Part shown: piece by piece, positions 35,130 through 43,765 of the stretch | Numbering within the stretch: position 1 is the first letter of the stretch | How the letters are laid out: every line of letters starts with the position of its first letter | Assembly (NCBI RefSeq): GCF_036030735.1 | Contig: NZ_CP107928.1 | Location: forward strand, 6,262,001 to 6,326,000 | Length of the DNA: 64,000 bases | DNA from: Streptomyces sp. NBC_00425 | GTDB lineage: Bacteria > Actinomycetota > Actinomycetes > Streptomycetales > Streptomycetaceae | Direction: 5' to 3' | Translations under genes and position numbers: made by a program | The notes under the pieces: model-generated | The model's input: only the letters and a program-made list of their open reading frames with translations | Database searches by the model: none | Told to the model about the DNA's origin: nothing

Positions 35130-35867
35130 TCACCCGACGTCGGCCGTCACACCCAGCGCCGCCAGCAACCGCTCGCGGTACTCGCCGAGCAGCGGATCCC
35201 GGTACGAGCGTGGATGCGGCCGCTCGATGGTGAGGTCGAGCCCGATCCGGCCGTGCTCGAGGACCAGGACACGGTCGGCGAGCACGATCGCCTCGTCCAC
35301 GTCGTGCGTGACGAGCAGCACGGAGGGCCGGTGGCGCTCCCAGAGTTCGCGCAGCAGGGTGTGCATCTTGATCCGGGTGAGCGCGTCCAGTGCCCCGAAC
35401 GGCTCGTCCGCCAGGAGGAGTTCGGGCTCGCGGACCAGGGAGCGAGCCAGCGCGGCACGTTGCGCCTCGCCGCCGGACAGCTCGTTGGGCCAGGCCCGCT
35501 CGCGACCCTTCAGCCCGACCTCGGTGAGAGCCTCCCGCCCCTTGCGCTGGGCCTCCCTGCCGTCGAGGCCCAGCAGCACGTTCTCCAGCACCCGCCGCCA
35601 GGGCAGCAGCCGCGAGTCCTGGAACACGACGGAGACCCGCTCCGGAGCCGTCAGTTCTCCGCTCCCGGCGACCGAGTGGTCCAGGCCCGCGACCGCCCGC
35701 AGCAGGGTGCTCTTGCCGGAGCCGCTGTGCCCGAGCAGGGCCACGAACTGTCCGGCGGGGATGTCCAGATCGACGGCGTCGAGGACCGTGCGTCCGTCGA
35801 ACGACCGGGTCAGACCGCGCAGCCGGACGGCGGCGGTACGGGTCAGCTGCTCAGTGTGCGGCGCCAT
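35130..35867 (-). CDS. Sulfonate ABC transporter ATP-binding protein (SsuB/TauB type)
   Basis: This 245-residue ATPase carries Walker A GHSGSGKST, Q-loop VVFQDSRLLPWRR, signature LSGGEAQRAALARSLV, Walker B ELLLADEPF and H-loop LLVTHDVDEA. The short Q-loop-to-signature spacing and DSRLLPWRRVLENV are typical for the nitrate/sulfonate/taurine branch. Its start overlaps the permease gene by 25 bases, so they are coupled. Confidence 0.93.
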   Translation of the reverse strand: MAPHTEQLTRTAAVRLRGLTRSFDGRTVLDAVDLDIPAGQFVALLGHSGSGKSTLLRAVAGLDHSVAGSGELTAPERVSVVFQDSRLLPWRRVLENVLLGLDGREAQRKGREALTEVGLKGRERAWPNELSGGEAQRAALARSLVREPELLLADEPFGALDALTRIKMHTLLRELWERHRPSVLLVTHDVDEAIVLADRVLVLEHGRIGLDLTIERPHPRSYRDPLLGEYRERLLAALGVTADVG

Positions 35868-36685
35868 GACAGCACCCTCCGTTCGACGAGACGGACCGCG
35901 CTGTCGGAGATCAGACCGAAGACGCCGTAGATGAGGAGGCCGACCAGGATGACGTCCGACTGGCCGTAGTTCTGCGCCTGGAACATCATGTAGCCGAGGC
36001 CGCTGGTGGCGTTGATCTGCTCCAGGACGACCAGACCGAGCCAGGAGCCGGTGACGCCGAGCCGGAGTCCCACGAAGAATCCGGGCAGTGCGCCGGGGAT
36101 CACGATCTCCCGGATGAACCGCACCCTCGACAGCCCCTGCACCTCGGCGAGTTCGACGAACCGGTGGTCGATGCCGGACAGCGCGGCATGCGTGTTGAGG
36201 TAGATCGGGATGTAGACGACGATCGCGATGATCGCGATCTTGAAGGTCTCGCCGATGCCCAGCCAGAGGATGAACAGCGGGATCAGGCCGAGGGTCGGGA
36301 TCGCCCGGTTGAGCTGCACGGTCCCGTCGATCAGCGCCTCCCCGGTCCGGGACAGCCCGGAGGCCAGGGCGAGCGCCACGCCGGCGGTCAGTCCGATCGC
36401 GAAGCCGTATCCGGCGCGCTCCAGCGAGGTGAGGACGTCGGTGGTGAGCGTGCCGTCGCTCCACAGCCGGGCGCCGGTCTCCAGCACCGTCCAGGGCGCG
36501 GGGATCGCCGCGGGGTCGAGCCGTCCGGCGGCGGAGGCGGCGGCCCACAGGGCGAGGACGACGAGCGGTCCGACCATGCGGGCGGCGGGCAGGCGTTTGC
36601 CGGGGGAGAGGCTGCGGCGGCGCCGTCGGCGGGGCGCCGGTTCGGCGGCGGCGACGTGGGCCGTGCCCAGCGTGGTGGTGGTCAT
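35843..36685 (-). CDS. Sulfonate ABC transporter permease (SsuC/TauC type)
   Basis: This 280-residue permease has an Arg-rich N-terminus (EPAPRRRRRRSLSPGKRLPA) followed by six membrane helices. The conserved loop ELAEVQGLSRVRFIREIVIP and LRLGVTGSWLGLVVLEQINA (where most relatives have AW) are typical of the SsuC/TauC family. It starts 5 bases after the binding-protein stop. Confidence 0.93.
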   Translation of the reverse strand: MTTTTLGTAHVAAAEPAPRRRRRRSLSPGKRLPAARMVGPLVVLALWAAASAAGRLDPAAIPAPWTVLETGARLWSDGTLTTDVLTSLERAGYGFAIGLTAGVALALASGLSRTGEALIDGTVQLNRAIPTLGLIPLFILWLGIGETFKIAIIAIVVYIPIYLNTHAALSGIDHRFVELAEVQGLSRVRFIREIVIPGALPGFFVGLRLGVTGSWLGLVVLEQINATSGLGYMMFQAQNYGQSDVILVGLLIYGVFGLISDSAVRLVERRVLSWRRTLSS

Positions 36686-36690
36686 GGCGG

Positions 36691-37746
36691 TCACTTCCGG
36701 TACTCGGCGGCTACGGACTTCGCGGCGATGCCCTCGAAGCGGTGGTCGAAGAGCGAGGAGACGTCGAACTTCTTCACGAAGCCGCCCTCCGCGAGCAGAT
36801 CGGCGGTCTCCTGCTCCCACCGGATGGCCTCGGCCCAACTGGGCGGGAAGAGTGGCTTGTTGGCGAGCGCCGTGATCGACTGGGCCTGGGCGAGGTTCAG
36901 GTTCTGCGTCTTGACGTAGAACTCCTCGTTCCACACGTCCGGGTGCTCGTACTGCCACACCTGGCCCTGCGCCCACTGCGGGATGTACGCGGCGACCGCC
37001 GCCGCCTTCGCCCGGTCGTTCAACACGGACGCCGGCGCCCACAGCAGGTTGAGCAGGTCGACGACGTCGGTGGTGACGGTGCGGGCGCCCTTGGACGCGT
37101 ACTGCTGGAGGTAGGCGGGCGCCTGGGTGTTGCCGAGCGGGGCGACGTCGACCTGGCCGGACTGCAGCGCGGTGAGGAACTGGTTGCTGGTCAGCGGGAC
37201 GAGTTTCACGTCGTCGTACTTCAGGCCGGCGCCCTTCAGCGCCCGCAGCAGGACCACGCCCTGTGCCTGTCCCTGGGAGAACGCCAGCTTCTTGCCGCGG
37301 AAGTCCGCCACCGTGCGGATGTCGCTGCCGGGCTTGGTGGCGAAGAGATAGTTCGGCTTGCGCGTGATGTTGATCGCGACGATCTTGGCGTCGAAACCCT
37401 GGAAATGCGCCTGGATCGGCGGGATTCCCGCGTTGTTGGCGAGGTCCAGGGACTTGGCGCGAAATGCGTTGATGACATCGGGGCCGGCCCCGATGTTGAG
37501 CCAGTCCGACACCTCGAACGGCAGCGCCGGCAGCTTCGCCAGCTTGAACTGCAACTGCTGGACGTTCTGGAAAGAGGAGATTTTCAGGCTCGTGCCGGCG
37601 GGCACCTTGGCCGCGAGCGGGGCCGTGGAGGCGCCCTTCGCGCTCGCCGCGGCGCTGCTCTCGGCGCAGCCGCTGAGACCTGCGACACCGGCGGCGGCGC
37701 CGAGCAGAGAAGTGAGGAAGACGCGTCGGTCATAGGTGGCAGGCAC
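36691..37746 (-). CDS. Sulfonate-type ABC transporter substrate-binding lipoprotein (SsuA type)
   Basis: The product has 351 residues from GTG 37746. The N-terminus YDRRVFLTSLLGAAAGVAGL ends in the lipobox LSGC, with RR that may route it through Tat. The mature part has the NMT1/SsuA fold: INIGAGPDVINAFRAKSLDL-like opening, GNTQAPAYLQQYASKGART, NLLWAPASVLNDRAKAAAV. It binds the organosulfur compound outside the cell. It is the first structural gene of the operon, preceded by 430 bases with two small leader ORFs. Confidence 0.93.
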   Translation of the reverse strand: MPATYDRRVFLTSLLGAAAGVAGLSGCAESSAAASAKGASTAPLAAKVPAGTSLKISSFQNVQQLQFKLAKLPALPFEVSDWLNIGAGPDVINAFRAKSLDLANNAGIPPIQAHFQGFDAKIVAINITRKPNYLFATKPGSDIRTVADFRGKKLAFSQGQAQGVVLLRALKGAGLKYDDVKLVPLTSNQFLTALQSGQVDVAPLGNTQAPAYLQQYASKGARTVTTDVVDLLNLLWAPASVLNDRAKAAAVAAYIPQWAQGQVWQYEHPDVWNEEFYVKTQNLNLAQAQSITALANKPLFPPSWAEAIRWEQETADLLAEGGFVKKFDVSSLFDHRFEGIAAKSVAAEYRK

Positions 37747-37916
37747 AGCAGGACCCCCAAGGGGAAAGCAGCGGAAACGCAGGAGGAATTCAGGGCGCCG
37801 TCACGGAAAGGCCGTCACCGAAAGGTCGTCCCGGTCGAGGGGACGCCGCGTGGACGGGCGATGCGCGGACAGCGCGCGAAACGGCGCGTGGAACGCCGGA
37901 AAGAGCGGTGAAGAAG

Positions 37917-37933
37917 GGCGCGCCCGGCGCGCC
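37917..37933 (-). terminator. Candidate attenuator hairpin in the sulfonate operon leader
   Basis: Stem GGCGCGC / GCGCGCC with a 3-base loop, starting 7 bases after the stop codon of the Cys-rich leader ORF and followed on the minus strand by CTTCTTC. It is placed as a rho-independent terminator that translation of the leader could control. Confidence 0.5.
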
Positions 37934-37940
37934 GGGGGCG

Positions 37941-37967
37941 TCAGCAACAGAGAGTGCGACAGCTCAT
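37941..37967 (-). CDS. Cysteine-rich leader peptide MSCRTLCC
   Basis: An 8-residue ORF with three Cys codons, two of them adjacent to the stop codon, located 195 bases upstream of the sulfonate-binding lipoprotein gene. Cys-coding leader ORFs upstream of sulfur genes act as attenuators in mycobacteria, where ribosomes stall on Cys codons when charged tRNA-Cys is scarce. A GC hairpin follows its stop. The ribosome site is poor (GGGAAAAACATTCC before the ATG). Too short for gene finders; the call rests on composition and position. Confidence 0.5.
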   Translation of the reverse strand: MSCRTLCC

Positions 37968-38082
37968 GGAATGTTTTTCCCGTCCTGGCGGAGGAAGAAG
38001 GGCGGGGGAAGCGGGCATGGTGGGCCGTCCTCGGGAACGAGGCTGACACGTCTCGGGAGCCGAGGCGCGCAGCGACCGTGCC

Positions 38083-38175
38083 TCAGACCGCCCGGCGACA
38101 GGTGGCCGTGCCCTGGCGTCGCAGGTCGACATGGCGACGCGACGTGAGGTTCCTGGACTGGGCGAGGGCGAGCAT
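38083..38175 (-). CDS. Putative leader peptide of the RRHVDL type
   Basis: A 30-residue ORF (starts MLALAQSRNL, then TSRRHVDLRRQGTATCRRAV) just downstream of a promoter. The core SRRHVDLxR followed by a Cys near the end is a pattern I recall from short leader peptides upstream of sulfur and cysteine operons in Streptomyces. Its ATG is 7 bases after the -10 hexamer TACGAT, so it would be translated from a leaderless transcript. It probably senses translation state, perhaps Cys supply, ahead of the sulfonate operon. Confidence 0.65.
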   Translation of the reverse strand: MLALAQSRNLTSRRHVDLRRQGTATCRRAV

Positions 38176-38182
38176 GGCTGAA

Positions 38183-38188
38183 ATCGTA
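38183..38188 (-). promoter_or_regulatory. -10 element of the sulfonate operon promoter
   Basis: On the minus strand TACGAT, followed by TTCAGCC and the leader-peptide ATG at 38175 (leaderless arrangement). The -35 region is not clear. Confidence 0.5.
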
Positions 38189-38447
38189 GGGCAGGGACCT
38201 TGAATCCCACCAGACCACTAGGATTTCGTTGGCGGGAGTTCACAATCCCGTCGCAGAGGGAAAGGTGAGCGAAACATCCCCACCTCCGTGATCGGCGTCA
38301 CCCCGTACCCGGTGTAACCGGCATCCTTTGTGTGGAGCCCACCAAGCCGCGGTCGCCCGCTTTGTCGAGCGTTGACGGTGAGCGGCTCAACAGGGCTGGG
38401 ATAGCGTCGCCGTGTCCCGATCCGCCCCCGATCCCCGCGGAGTCCCC

Positions 38448-39026
38448 ATGAGCACCGCCGCCGCCACCCCCGCACGCCCCGGACAGGTCCTCGCCGACCT
38501 GCTCCCGGCCTCCCGCGTCCGGGACATCGCGCTCGTACTCGGCGGCGCCGCGCTGACCGGACTCGCCGCCCAGATCGCGGTCCCGGTCCCCGGCAGCCCC
38601 GTTCCGGTGACCGGCCAGACCTTCGCCGCGCTGCTCGTCGGCACGACCCTCGGCGCCCGTCGCGGAGTCTCCTCGCTCGCCGTCTACGCGCTGGCCGGCC
38701 TGGCCGGCGTGCCGTGGTTCGCCGACGGCGCCTCCGGCATCGGCGTCTCCTTCGGCTACATCCTCGGCATGATCCTCGCGACGGCCGTCGTGGGCGCCCT
38801 CGCCCGCCGCGGCGCCGACCGCTCCGTGCCGCGCACGGCGGGCGCGATGCTGCTGGGCGAGGCCGTCATCTACGCCGTCGGCGTCCCGTACCTCGCCTAT
38901 GCGGCCGACCTCTCCGCGTCCCAGGCGATCGCTGCCGGGCTCACCCCCTTCCTGATCGGGGACGCGGTCAAGGCAGCCCTGGCGATGGGCCTGCTGCCGA
39001 CGGCGTGGAAGCTCGTCAAGCGGTAG
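38448..39026 (+). CDS. bioY: Biotin transporter substrate-binding component BioY
   Basis: This 192-residue membrane protein has six helices. BioY signatures are ALTGLAAQIAVPVPGSPVPV, TGQTFAALLVGTTLGARRG and FGYILGMILATAVVGALARR. It binds biotin, alone or with an ECF energy-coupling module; no bioM/bioN genes are next to it. ATG 38448 has GGAG upstream; a GTG at 38412 is too close to a possible -10 (TAGCGT at 38403). An inverted repeat GTTGA-N11-TCAAC (38370-38390 region) upstream may be a regulator site. Confidence 0.92.
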   Translation: MSTAAATPARPGQVLADLLPASRVRDIALVLGGAALTGLAAQIAVPVPGSPVPVTGQTFAALLVGTTLGARRGVSSLAVYALAGLAGVPWFADGASGIGVSFGYILGMILATAVVGALARRGADRSVPRTAGAMLLGEAVIYAVGVPYLAYAADLSASQAIAAGLTPFLIGDAVKAALAMGLLPTAWKLVKR

Positions 39027-39068
39027 GGGCCTGCAAGCGATTCCGGCCGGCGTGTCCGGCCCCTGCGC

Positions 39069-39114
39069 AAGAGGTCCGCCCGGGTCGTCCGACGACGCCC
39101 CCGACGGACCTCTT
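39069..39114. terminator. Terminator between bioY and the LPXTG gene
   Basis: Inverted repeat AAGAGGTCCG / CGGACCTCTT with a 26-base interior, between two convergent genes. Confidence 0.7.
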
Positions 39115-39138
39115 CCGCTTTCTGCGGCCCTTCGGCGT

Positions 39139-39861
39139 TCAGCCCGCCGCCGACCCGGCCGGCCGCCGGGACCACCACAGCCCGGCCGCGCCCGCCATGA
39201 GCAGCGACGCCCCGGCCACGCCGAGCGGCAGCAGGTCCCGTCCGACACCGGTCTTGGGCAGTTCGTCGCCGCCCGGGCCCACGGGTGCGTTGTCGGTGCC
39301 GAGGAGCAGCGGGGTGGCGGGCGCGTTCGGTGACGGGTTCGTCGTGCCGAACGGCACCGGGCCCTGCTGCCAGTACGTCTTCCTGCCGTCGCCCGTCTGG
39401 ACGGGAAGACAGATCTTTCCGGTCTTCTCGAGGTCGAAGGTCGCGTCGACGGCATAGGACTTCGACGCACCGGCCGCGAGATGGCCTATGGGGCAGGAGA
39501 AACCGCTGTTGGATCCTTCCGGCAGGTCTTTCCTTGAGATCGCCTCACAGCCCTGAACGCTTTTGATCGTAAGGCCGTCGAAGCCGACGACCAAAAGCCT
39601 TATCTGTTCGCCGTCCTGGATCCCCTCGTTCTTCACCGTGGCGGTGATGGACGTTTTCCCGGAACTGTTGTCGACCGAGATCCGCTCCGGCAGTGAAGTC
39701 GTCGTCCGCACGCCCGCCGGCGCCGCGTCGACGACCTTTCCCCCCTTGCTGCTCCCGGGCCCCGGGTCGTCCGCCCCGGCGGGGTAGGACAGGGTCAGAA
39801 CGACCGAGACGGATGCCACGACCAGCGATCCGACGGCGGTCGTCGCACGACGAGAACTCAT
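39139..39861 (-). CDS. LPXTG-type cell-surface protein
   Basis: The product has 240 residues. Signal peptide VGSLVVASVSVVLTLSYPAG; extracellular domain with two Cys (SVQGCEAISRKDLPEGS and GFSCPIGHL) and a beta-rich DUF11-like look (SVDNSSGKTSITATVKNEGI). The C-terminal sorting signal is complete: GGDELPKTG, a hydrophobic stretch (LLPLGVAGASLLMAGAAGLW) and a basic tail (SRRPAGSAAG). A sortase should therefore link it to the cell wall. The ATG at 39861 has AAGGGGGCG upstream and diverges from a receptor kinase gene. Confidence 0.88.
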   Translation of the reverse strand: MSSRRATTAVGSLVVASVSVVLTLSYPAGADDPGPGSSKGGKVVDAAPAGVRTTTSLPERISVDNSSGKTSITATVKNEGIQDGEQIRLLVVGFDGLTIKSVQGCEAISRKDLPEGSNSGFSCPIGHLAAGASKSYAVDATFDLEKTGKICLPVQTGDGRKTYWQQGPVPFGTTNPSPNAPATPLLLGTDNAPVGPGGDELPKTGVGRDLLPLGVAGASLLMAGAAGLWWSRRPAGSAAG

Positions 39862-39994
39862 GTTCGCCCCCTTGGCTGCGCCTGAATTCGCAGTACTTGA
39901 AGAGGTACCACAAGATTTCTCCGCACTATGCTGGTACGGCACTAAGTGTGACTATTGCGTTTCAGGGGCCGGGTCATGGAGGGGGTGCAGCGGA

Positions 39995-41884
39995 TTGCCG
40001 GGGAATTCGGGAAGTGCGGGTGATTCGGGAAGTGCGGGAGGTCCGGGGAATTGGGGGAATTCGGGGGAGTCAGGGATTCCGGGGGGTGGGGGTGACGCCG
40101 GGAGCGCGGGGAGCGGTGGTTTCCCGGGGCTGCTCGTGGCCGGGCGTTACCGGCTGGCCGGGAGTATCGGCCAGGGGGGAATGGGACGGGTGTGGCGGGC
40201 CGTCGACGAAGTGCTCGACCGCCAGGTCGCGGTGAAGGAGATGCGCATCGACGGCCTCGGCTCCGAGGACACCCGCACCCGCCGCGAACGCACCCTGCGC
40301 GAGGCCCGGGCCACCGCGCGCATCGACCACCCCAACGTGGTCCGCGTCTACGACGTCGTCGACGAGGGCGACCGGCTGTGGATCGTCATGGAGCTGGTCG
40401 CGGGGCGCTCCCTCGAAGGGATCATGGCCGAGGAGGGCCCGCTGAGCCCGCTCGCCGCCGCCCGCATCGGCCTGGGGCTGGTCACCGCCCTGCGCCAGGT
40501 GCACGGCAGGGGTGTCCTGCACCGCGACATCAAACCGGGCAACGTCCTGGTGGAGAGCGGGGCGACCGGCGGGGGCGGGCAGGCGCGGGAGCGGAGCGAC
40601 CCCGGCGGCGGGCGGGTCGTCCTCACGGACTTCGGCATCGCCGCCATCCAGGACACGAAGGCGCTGACCATGGTCGGCATGCTGGTCGGCTCCCCCGACT
40701 ACATGGCCCCCGAGCGCATCTCCGGCCGCCCCCAGGGCCCGCCGTCCGACGTGTGGTCCCTGGGCGCGACGCTCTGTGCGGCGCTGGCCGGCCACTCCCC
40801 CTTCGCCCGCGACACCACACTGGCCACACTGCACGCGGTGCTCTACGAGGAGCCCGAACTCCCCGCCGGAGCAGGGCCGTTGCGAGCCGTGCTCGCCGCG
40901 TTGCTGGAGAAGGACCCGGCGGCCCGTCCCACCCTCGCCGCCCTGGAATCCCTCCTCGTCCCCATCGCCTTCCCCCGTCCCACGCCGACGATGGCGGCCG
41001 GCGCTCCGCCGCCGCGTTCCGGGATCTCCCTCGCCCGTTCCCAGGCGGTCACGGAACGCAGGTCCGTCCCTGACGGGAACGTCTCCCCGACGCCCGAGGC
41101 GCCGCACGCGGCACGCGCGGCGGGGCGGGAACGGGGACGGACCCGACGGCGGACACGCGAACCCGCACAGGCGCCGGCACGGGCACCGGCGCGGGGGCAC
41201 GTGCAGGAGCACCGACAGGGGCCGCACGGACGGGCGGGCCGTCGGCGTGCCGGCCTGTTCGCCGCCCTCGGCGTCGCCGCCGTCGGTGCGGTCGTCGCGG
41301 TCGTGCTGGCGATGGTCCCCGGCGCGCGAGGCGGCGCGGACCGGGCCGGCGGCAAGACGTCCGGCCCGCCCGCCGTCACCGCCACCGGTCCCGCGGCCCA
41401 CTCACCGTCCGGCCCGGGGGCGGCGTCCCCCACGGTGCAGGGGACGTTCCGGCCGCCGAGTCTGCCGCCGGGCACGCACGCGGAGGCGGGCGGCTACGCA
41501 TGGGCGACGCCCAAGGGCTGGCGGCGGGACGTGAAGACGGGCTCGGAGGTGCACTACACCTCACCCGACGGAGCCCAGGAACTCGTCGCGAAGTCCTCCC
41601 TGGCCCACGGCGACCTGATGGACGCCTGGCGCACCTCGGAGGAGAACGCCCGCCAGGGCCGGGACTACCGCAAGATCCGTCTGGAGGAGACGACGTTCCG
41701 CGGCCGGCCGGCGGTGGTCTGGGAGTACGCCTTCACCCTCCGGGGAGACCCCTGGCGCGCCCGGCTGCTGGGCTTCGACGAGAGCGGGAAGTCCTACCAG
41801 GTCAACACCTGGTACCGGCCCGGGGCGGAGGCGGAGGCCCTGCAGACGTACGAGGCCGTGAAGGACAGCTTCACGGTGCTGTGA
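39995..41884 (+). CDS. Receptor-type serine/threonine protein kinase
   Basis: About 629 residues from TTG 39995 (GGAGGGGG upstream); the frame is open to an ATG at 39860 that would overlap the divergent gene, so the start is uncertain. N-terminus Gly/Ser-rich (GNSGSAGDSGSAGGPGNWG). The kinase domain has GQGGMGRVWRAVDE, VAVKEM, HRDIKPGNVL and TDFGIA, then GSPDYMAPERISG. A basic linker and one membrane helix (GLFAALGVAAVGAVVAVVLA) lead to an outside sensor domain (AWATPKGWRRDVKTGSEVHY to SYQVNTWYRPGAEAEALQTY). It is a PknB-like kinase without PASTA repeats; ligand unknown. Confidence 0.9.
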   Translation: MPGNSGSAGDSGSAGGPGNWGNSGESGIPGGGGDAGSAGSGGFPGLLVAGRYRLAGSIGQGGMGRVWRAVDEVLDRQVAVKEMRIDGLGSEDTRTRRERTLREARATARIDHPNVVRVYDVVDEGDRLWIVMELVAGRSLEGIMAEEGPLSPLAAARIGLGLVTALRQVHGRGVLHRDIKPGNVLVESGATGGGGQARERSDPGGGRVVLTDFGIAAIQDTKALTMVGMLVGSPDYMAPERISGRPQGPPSDVWSLGATLCAALAGHSPFARDTTLATLHAVLYEEPELPAGAGPLRAVLAALLEKDPAARPTLAALESLLVPIAFPRPTPTMAAGAPPPRSGISLARSQAVTERRSVPDGNVSPTPEAPHAARAAGRERGRTRRRTREPAQAPARAPARGHVQEHRQGPHGRAGRRRAGLFAALGVAAVGAVVAVVLAMVPGARGGADRAGGKTSGPPAVTATGPAAHSPSGPGAASPTVQGTFRPPSLPPGTHAEAGGYAWATPKGWRRDVKTGSEVHYTSPDGAQELVAKSSLAHGDLMDAWRTSEENARQGRDYRKIRLEETTFRGRPAVVWEYAFTLRGDPWRARLLGFDESGKSYQVNTWYRPGAEAEALQTYEAVKDSFTVL

Positions 41885-41990
41885 GAGCGGCGCAGAGGGG
41901 AGCGGGCGGGACGGAGCAGCGCGGAGCGGGCGGATCGGAGGGGGCGGGACGGCGCCGCACGCGGCCCGGACGCGGCCCGGACGCGATGAA

Positions 41991-42018
41991 CAGGGGGCCG
42001 CCGGAGCGGAACCCCCTG
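41991..42018. terminator. Hairpin between the kinase and permease genes
   Basis: Stem CAGGGGG / CCCCCTG with a 14-base interior, between two convergent genes. Confidence 0.65.
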
Positions 42019-42039
42019 TGTCACCGGCCGCTCGGCCCG

Positions 42040-43548
42040 CTAGACCTTGTCGGCCCGCGAGCCGGCAGAGGCGGAGGAGTCGGCCGCGGGGCCGGCGGGA
42101 CCGACGGGGGTGTGGCCGGTCCGCGCCCCCGCGCCCCGCTGCTTCACCACGGCGACGGCGACCACGACCGCGGCGACGAGCAGCGACAGCAGCACCGTCG
42201 TCCGCCCGCTGCTCTCCCCTTCGGTGTCGGTCAGCATGTAGCCGAGCACGAAGACGATGAGTGCGGCGGTCGCCCAGGTCAGATACGGGTAGAGCCACAT
42301 CTTCACGACCAGCTTCTCGGGCGCCTCGGCCTGGATGATCTTCCGCATGCGCAGCTGCGAGAAGCAGATCACCAGCCAGACGAACAGCGCCACGGCGCCG
42401 CTGGAGTTCACCAGGAAGAGGAAGACGGAGTCCGGGAACCGGTAGTTGAAGAAGACGGCGACGAATCCGAAGACCACGGAGGAGACGATCGCCGCCAGGG
42501 GGACGCCACGGCGCGTCGTCCGGGCGAAGGCCTTCGGCGCGTCGCCCCGCTCACCGAGCGAGTAGGCCATGCGGGAAGCCGTGTAGAGACCGGAGTTGAG
42601 GCAGGACAGCACGGACGTCAGCACGATGAAGTTCATGATCTGGCCGGCGTGCGCGATGCCGAGCGAGTCGAGGGCGGCGACGTAGGAGCCCTGCTCCTTG
42701 ATGGACGGGTCGTCCCAGGGCAGGAGCGTGACGACGACGAAGATCGAGCCGAGGTAGAAGACGCCGATCCGCCAGATGATGCTGTTGGTGGACTTTGTGA
42801 CGGCCCGCTGCGGGTTCTCGGACTCGCCGGCCGCGAGGGTCGCGATCTCGCTGCCCATGAAGGAGAAGACGACGAGCAGGACACCGGTGAGGATCGCGCC
42901 GGGTCCGTTGGGCAGGAAGCCGCCGTGCCCGGTGAGGTTGCCCAGCCCGGCCTTGTCGCTGTCGGCGCCGGGGAGCACGCCGAACACGGCGAGCCCGCCC
43001 ACCACGATGAACGCGCCGATGGCGACGACCTTGATGCCGGCGAACCAGAACTCGAACTCGCCGTAGGAGCCGACGGAGACGAGGTTGGTGGCGGTCAGCA
43101 CGACCATCACGATGAGCGCCCACCCCCACTGGGGAACGGCGGGCATCCACCCTTCGAGGATCTTGGCCCCGGCGGTCGCTTCCACGGCCAGCACGACGAC
43201 CCAGAAGAACCAGTACAGCCAGCCGATGGAGAACCCGGCCCAGCGTCCGAGCGCGCGGTCGGCGTGCGCGGAGAAGGAACCGGAGGTCGGATTGGCCGCG
43301 GACATCTCACCCAGCATGCGCATCACCAGCACCACGAGCGTGCCGACGAGCGCGTAGGAGAGCAGGATGCCCGGCCCGGCGGTGGCGATGCCGGAGCTGG
43401 AACCGACGAACAGTCCGGCGCCGATGACGCCGCCGATGGCGATCATCGACAGGTGCCGGTTCTTGAGACCTGCCTGAAGTCCGGAACCGGGTTCTCCGGT
43501 GCCTCCGGGGCCTGGTCCGGCCTTGGTGAGGGTCGGCTGCGAAGTCAT
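42040..43548 (-). CDS. Amino-acid permease (GabP/AnsP type, APC superfamily)
   Basis: This 502-residue transporter has twelve membrane helices. The APC signature region is HLSMIAIGGVIGAGLFVGSS, followed by GPGILLSYALVGTLVVLVMR and MLGEMSAANPTSGSFSAHAD. GSEIATLAAGESENPQRAV and the C-terminal SQLRMRKIIQAEAPEKL match GABA/asparagine-type permeases. The substrate cannot be fixed by eye. The N-terminal 25 residues are Gly/Pro-rich and the C-terminus is an Ala/Ser-rich tail. Confidence 0.92.
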   Translation of the reverse strand: MTSQPTLTKAGPGPGGTGEPGSGLQAGLKNRHLSMIAIGGVIGAGLFVGSSSGIATAGPGILLSYALVGTLVVLVMRMLGEMSAANPTSGSFSAHADRALGRWAGFSIGWLYWFFWVVVLAVEATAGAKILEGWMPAVPQWGWALIVMVVLTATNLVSVGSYGEFEFWFAGIKVVAIGAFIVVGGLAVFGVLPGADSDKAGLGNLTGHGGFLPNGPGAILTGVLLVVFSFMGSEIATLAAGESENPQRAVTKSTNSIIWRIGVFYLGSIFVVVTLLPWDDPSIKEQGSYVAALDSLGIAHAGQIMNFIVLTSVLSCLNSGLYTASRMAYSLGERGDAPKAFARTTRRGVPLAAIVSSVVFGFVAVFFNYRFPDSVFLFLVNSSGAVALFVWLVICFSQLRMRKIIQAEAPEKLVVKMWLYPYLTWATAALIVFVLGYMLTDTEGESSGRTTVLLSLLVAAVVVAVAVVKQRGAGARTGHTPVGPAGPAADSSASAGSRADKV

Positions 43549-43765
43549 GGGGATGTCTTTCCTTTGCGCCGCGTGAGGGGAATCAGGGGGATCGTGCGGT
43601 GGGGGGCTTACGAGCCGGTCCAGTGAATCCGAGGTAAATGAATTCAGGAACCTTTGATTCCAGATTGTTACTTGAGGTTTTCCTGAGCTTCCACGGCGTT
43701 GGTGAGCGATTCCAGACGCGGCACCCGGGGCTGCTACCCCGCGGCCCCCATGTCACACTCGTCCC

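Noticed and set aside
38191..38447. SAM or other riboswitch upstream of the sulfonate operon or bioY
   Set aside because: I looked for conserved riboswitch cores and saw none; the peptide-leader explanation fits the visible features better. A covariance-model search would settle it.
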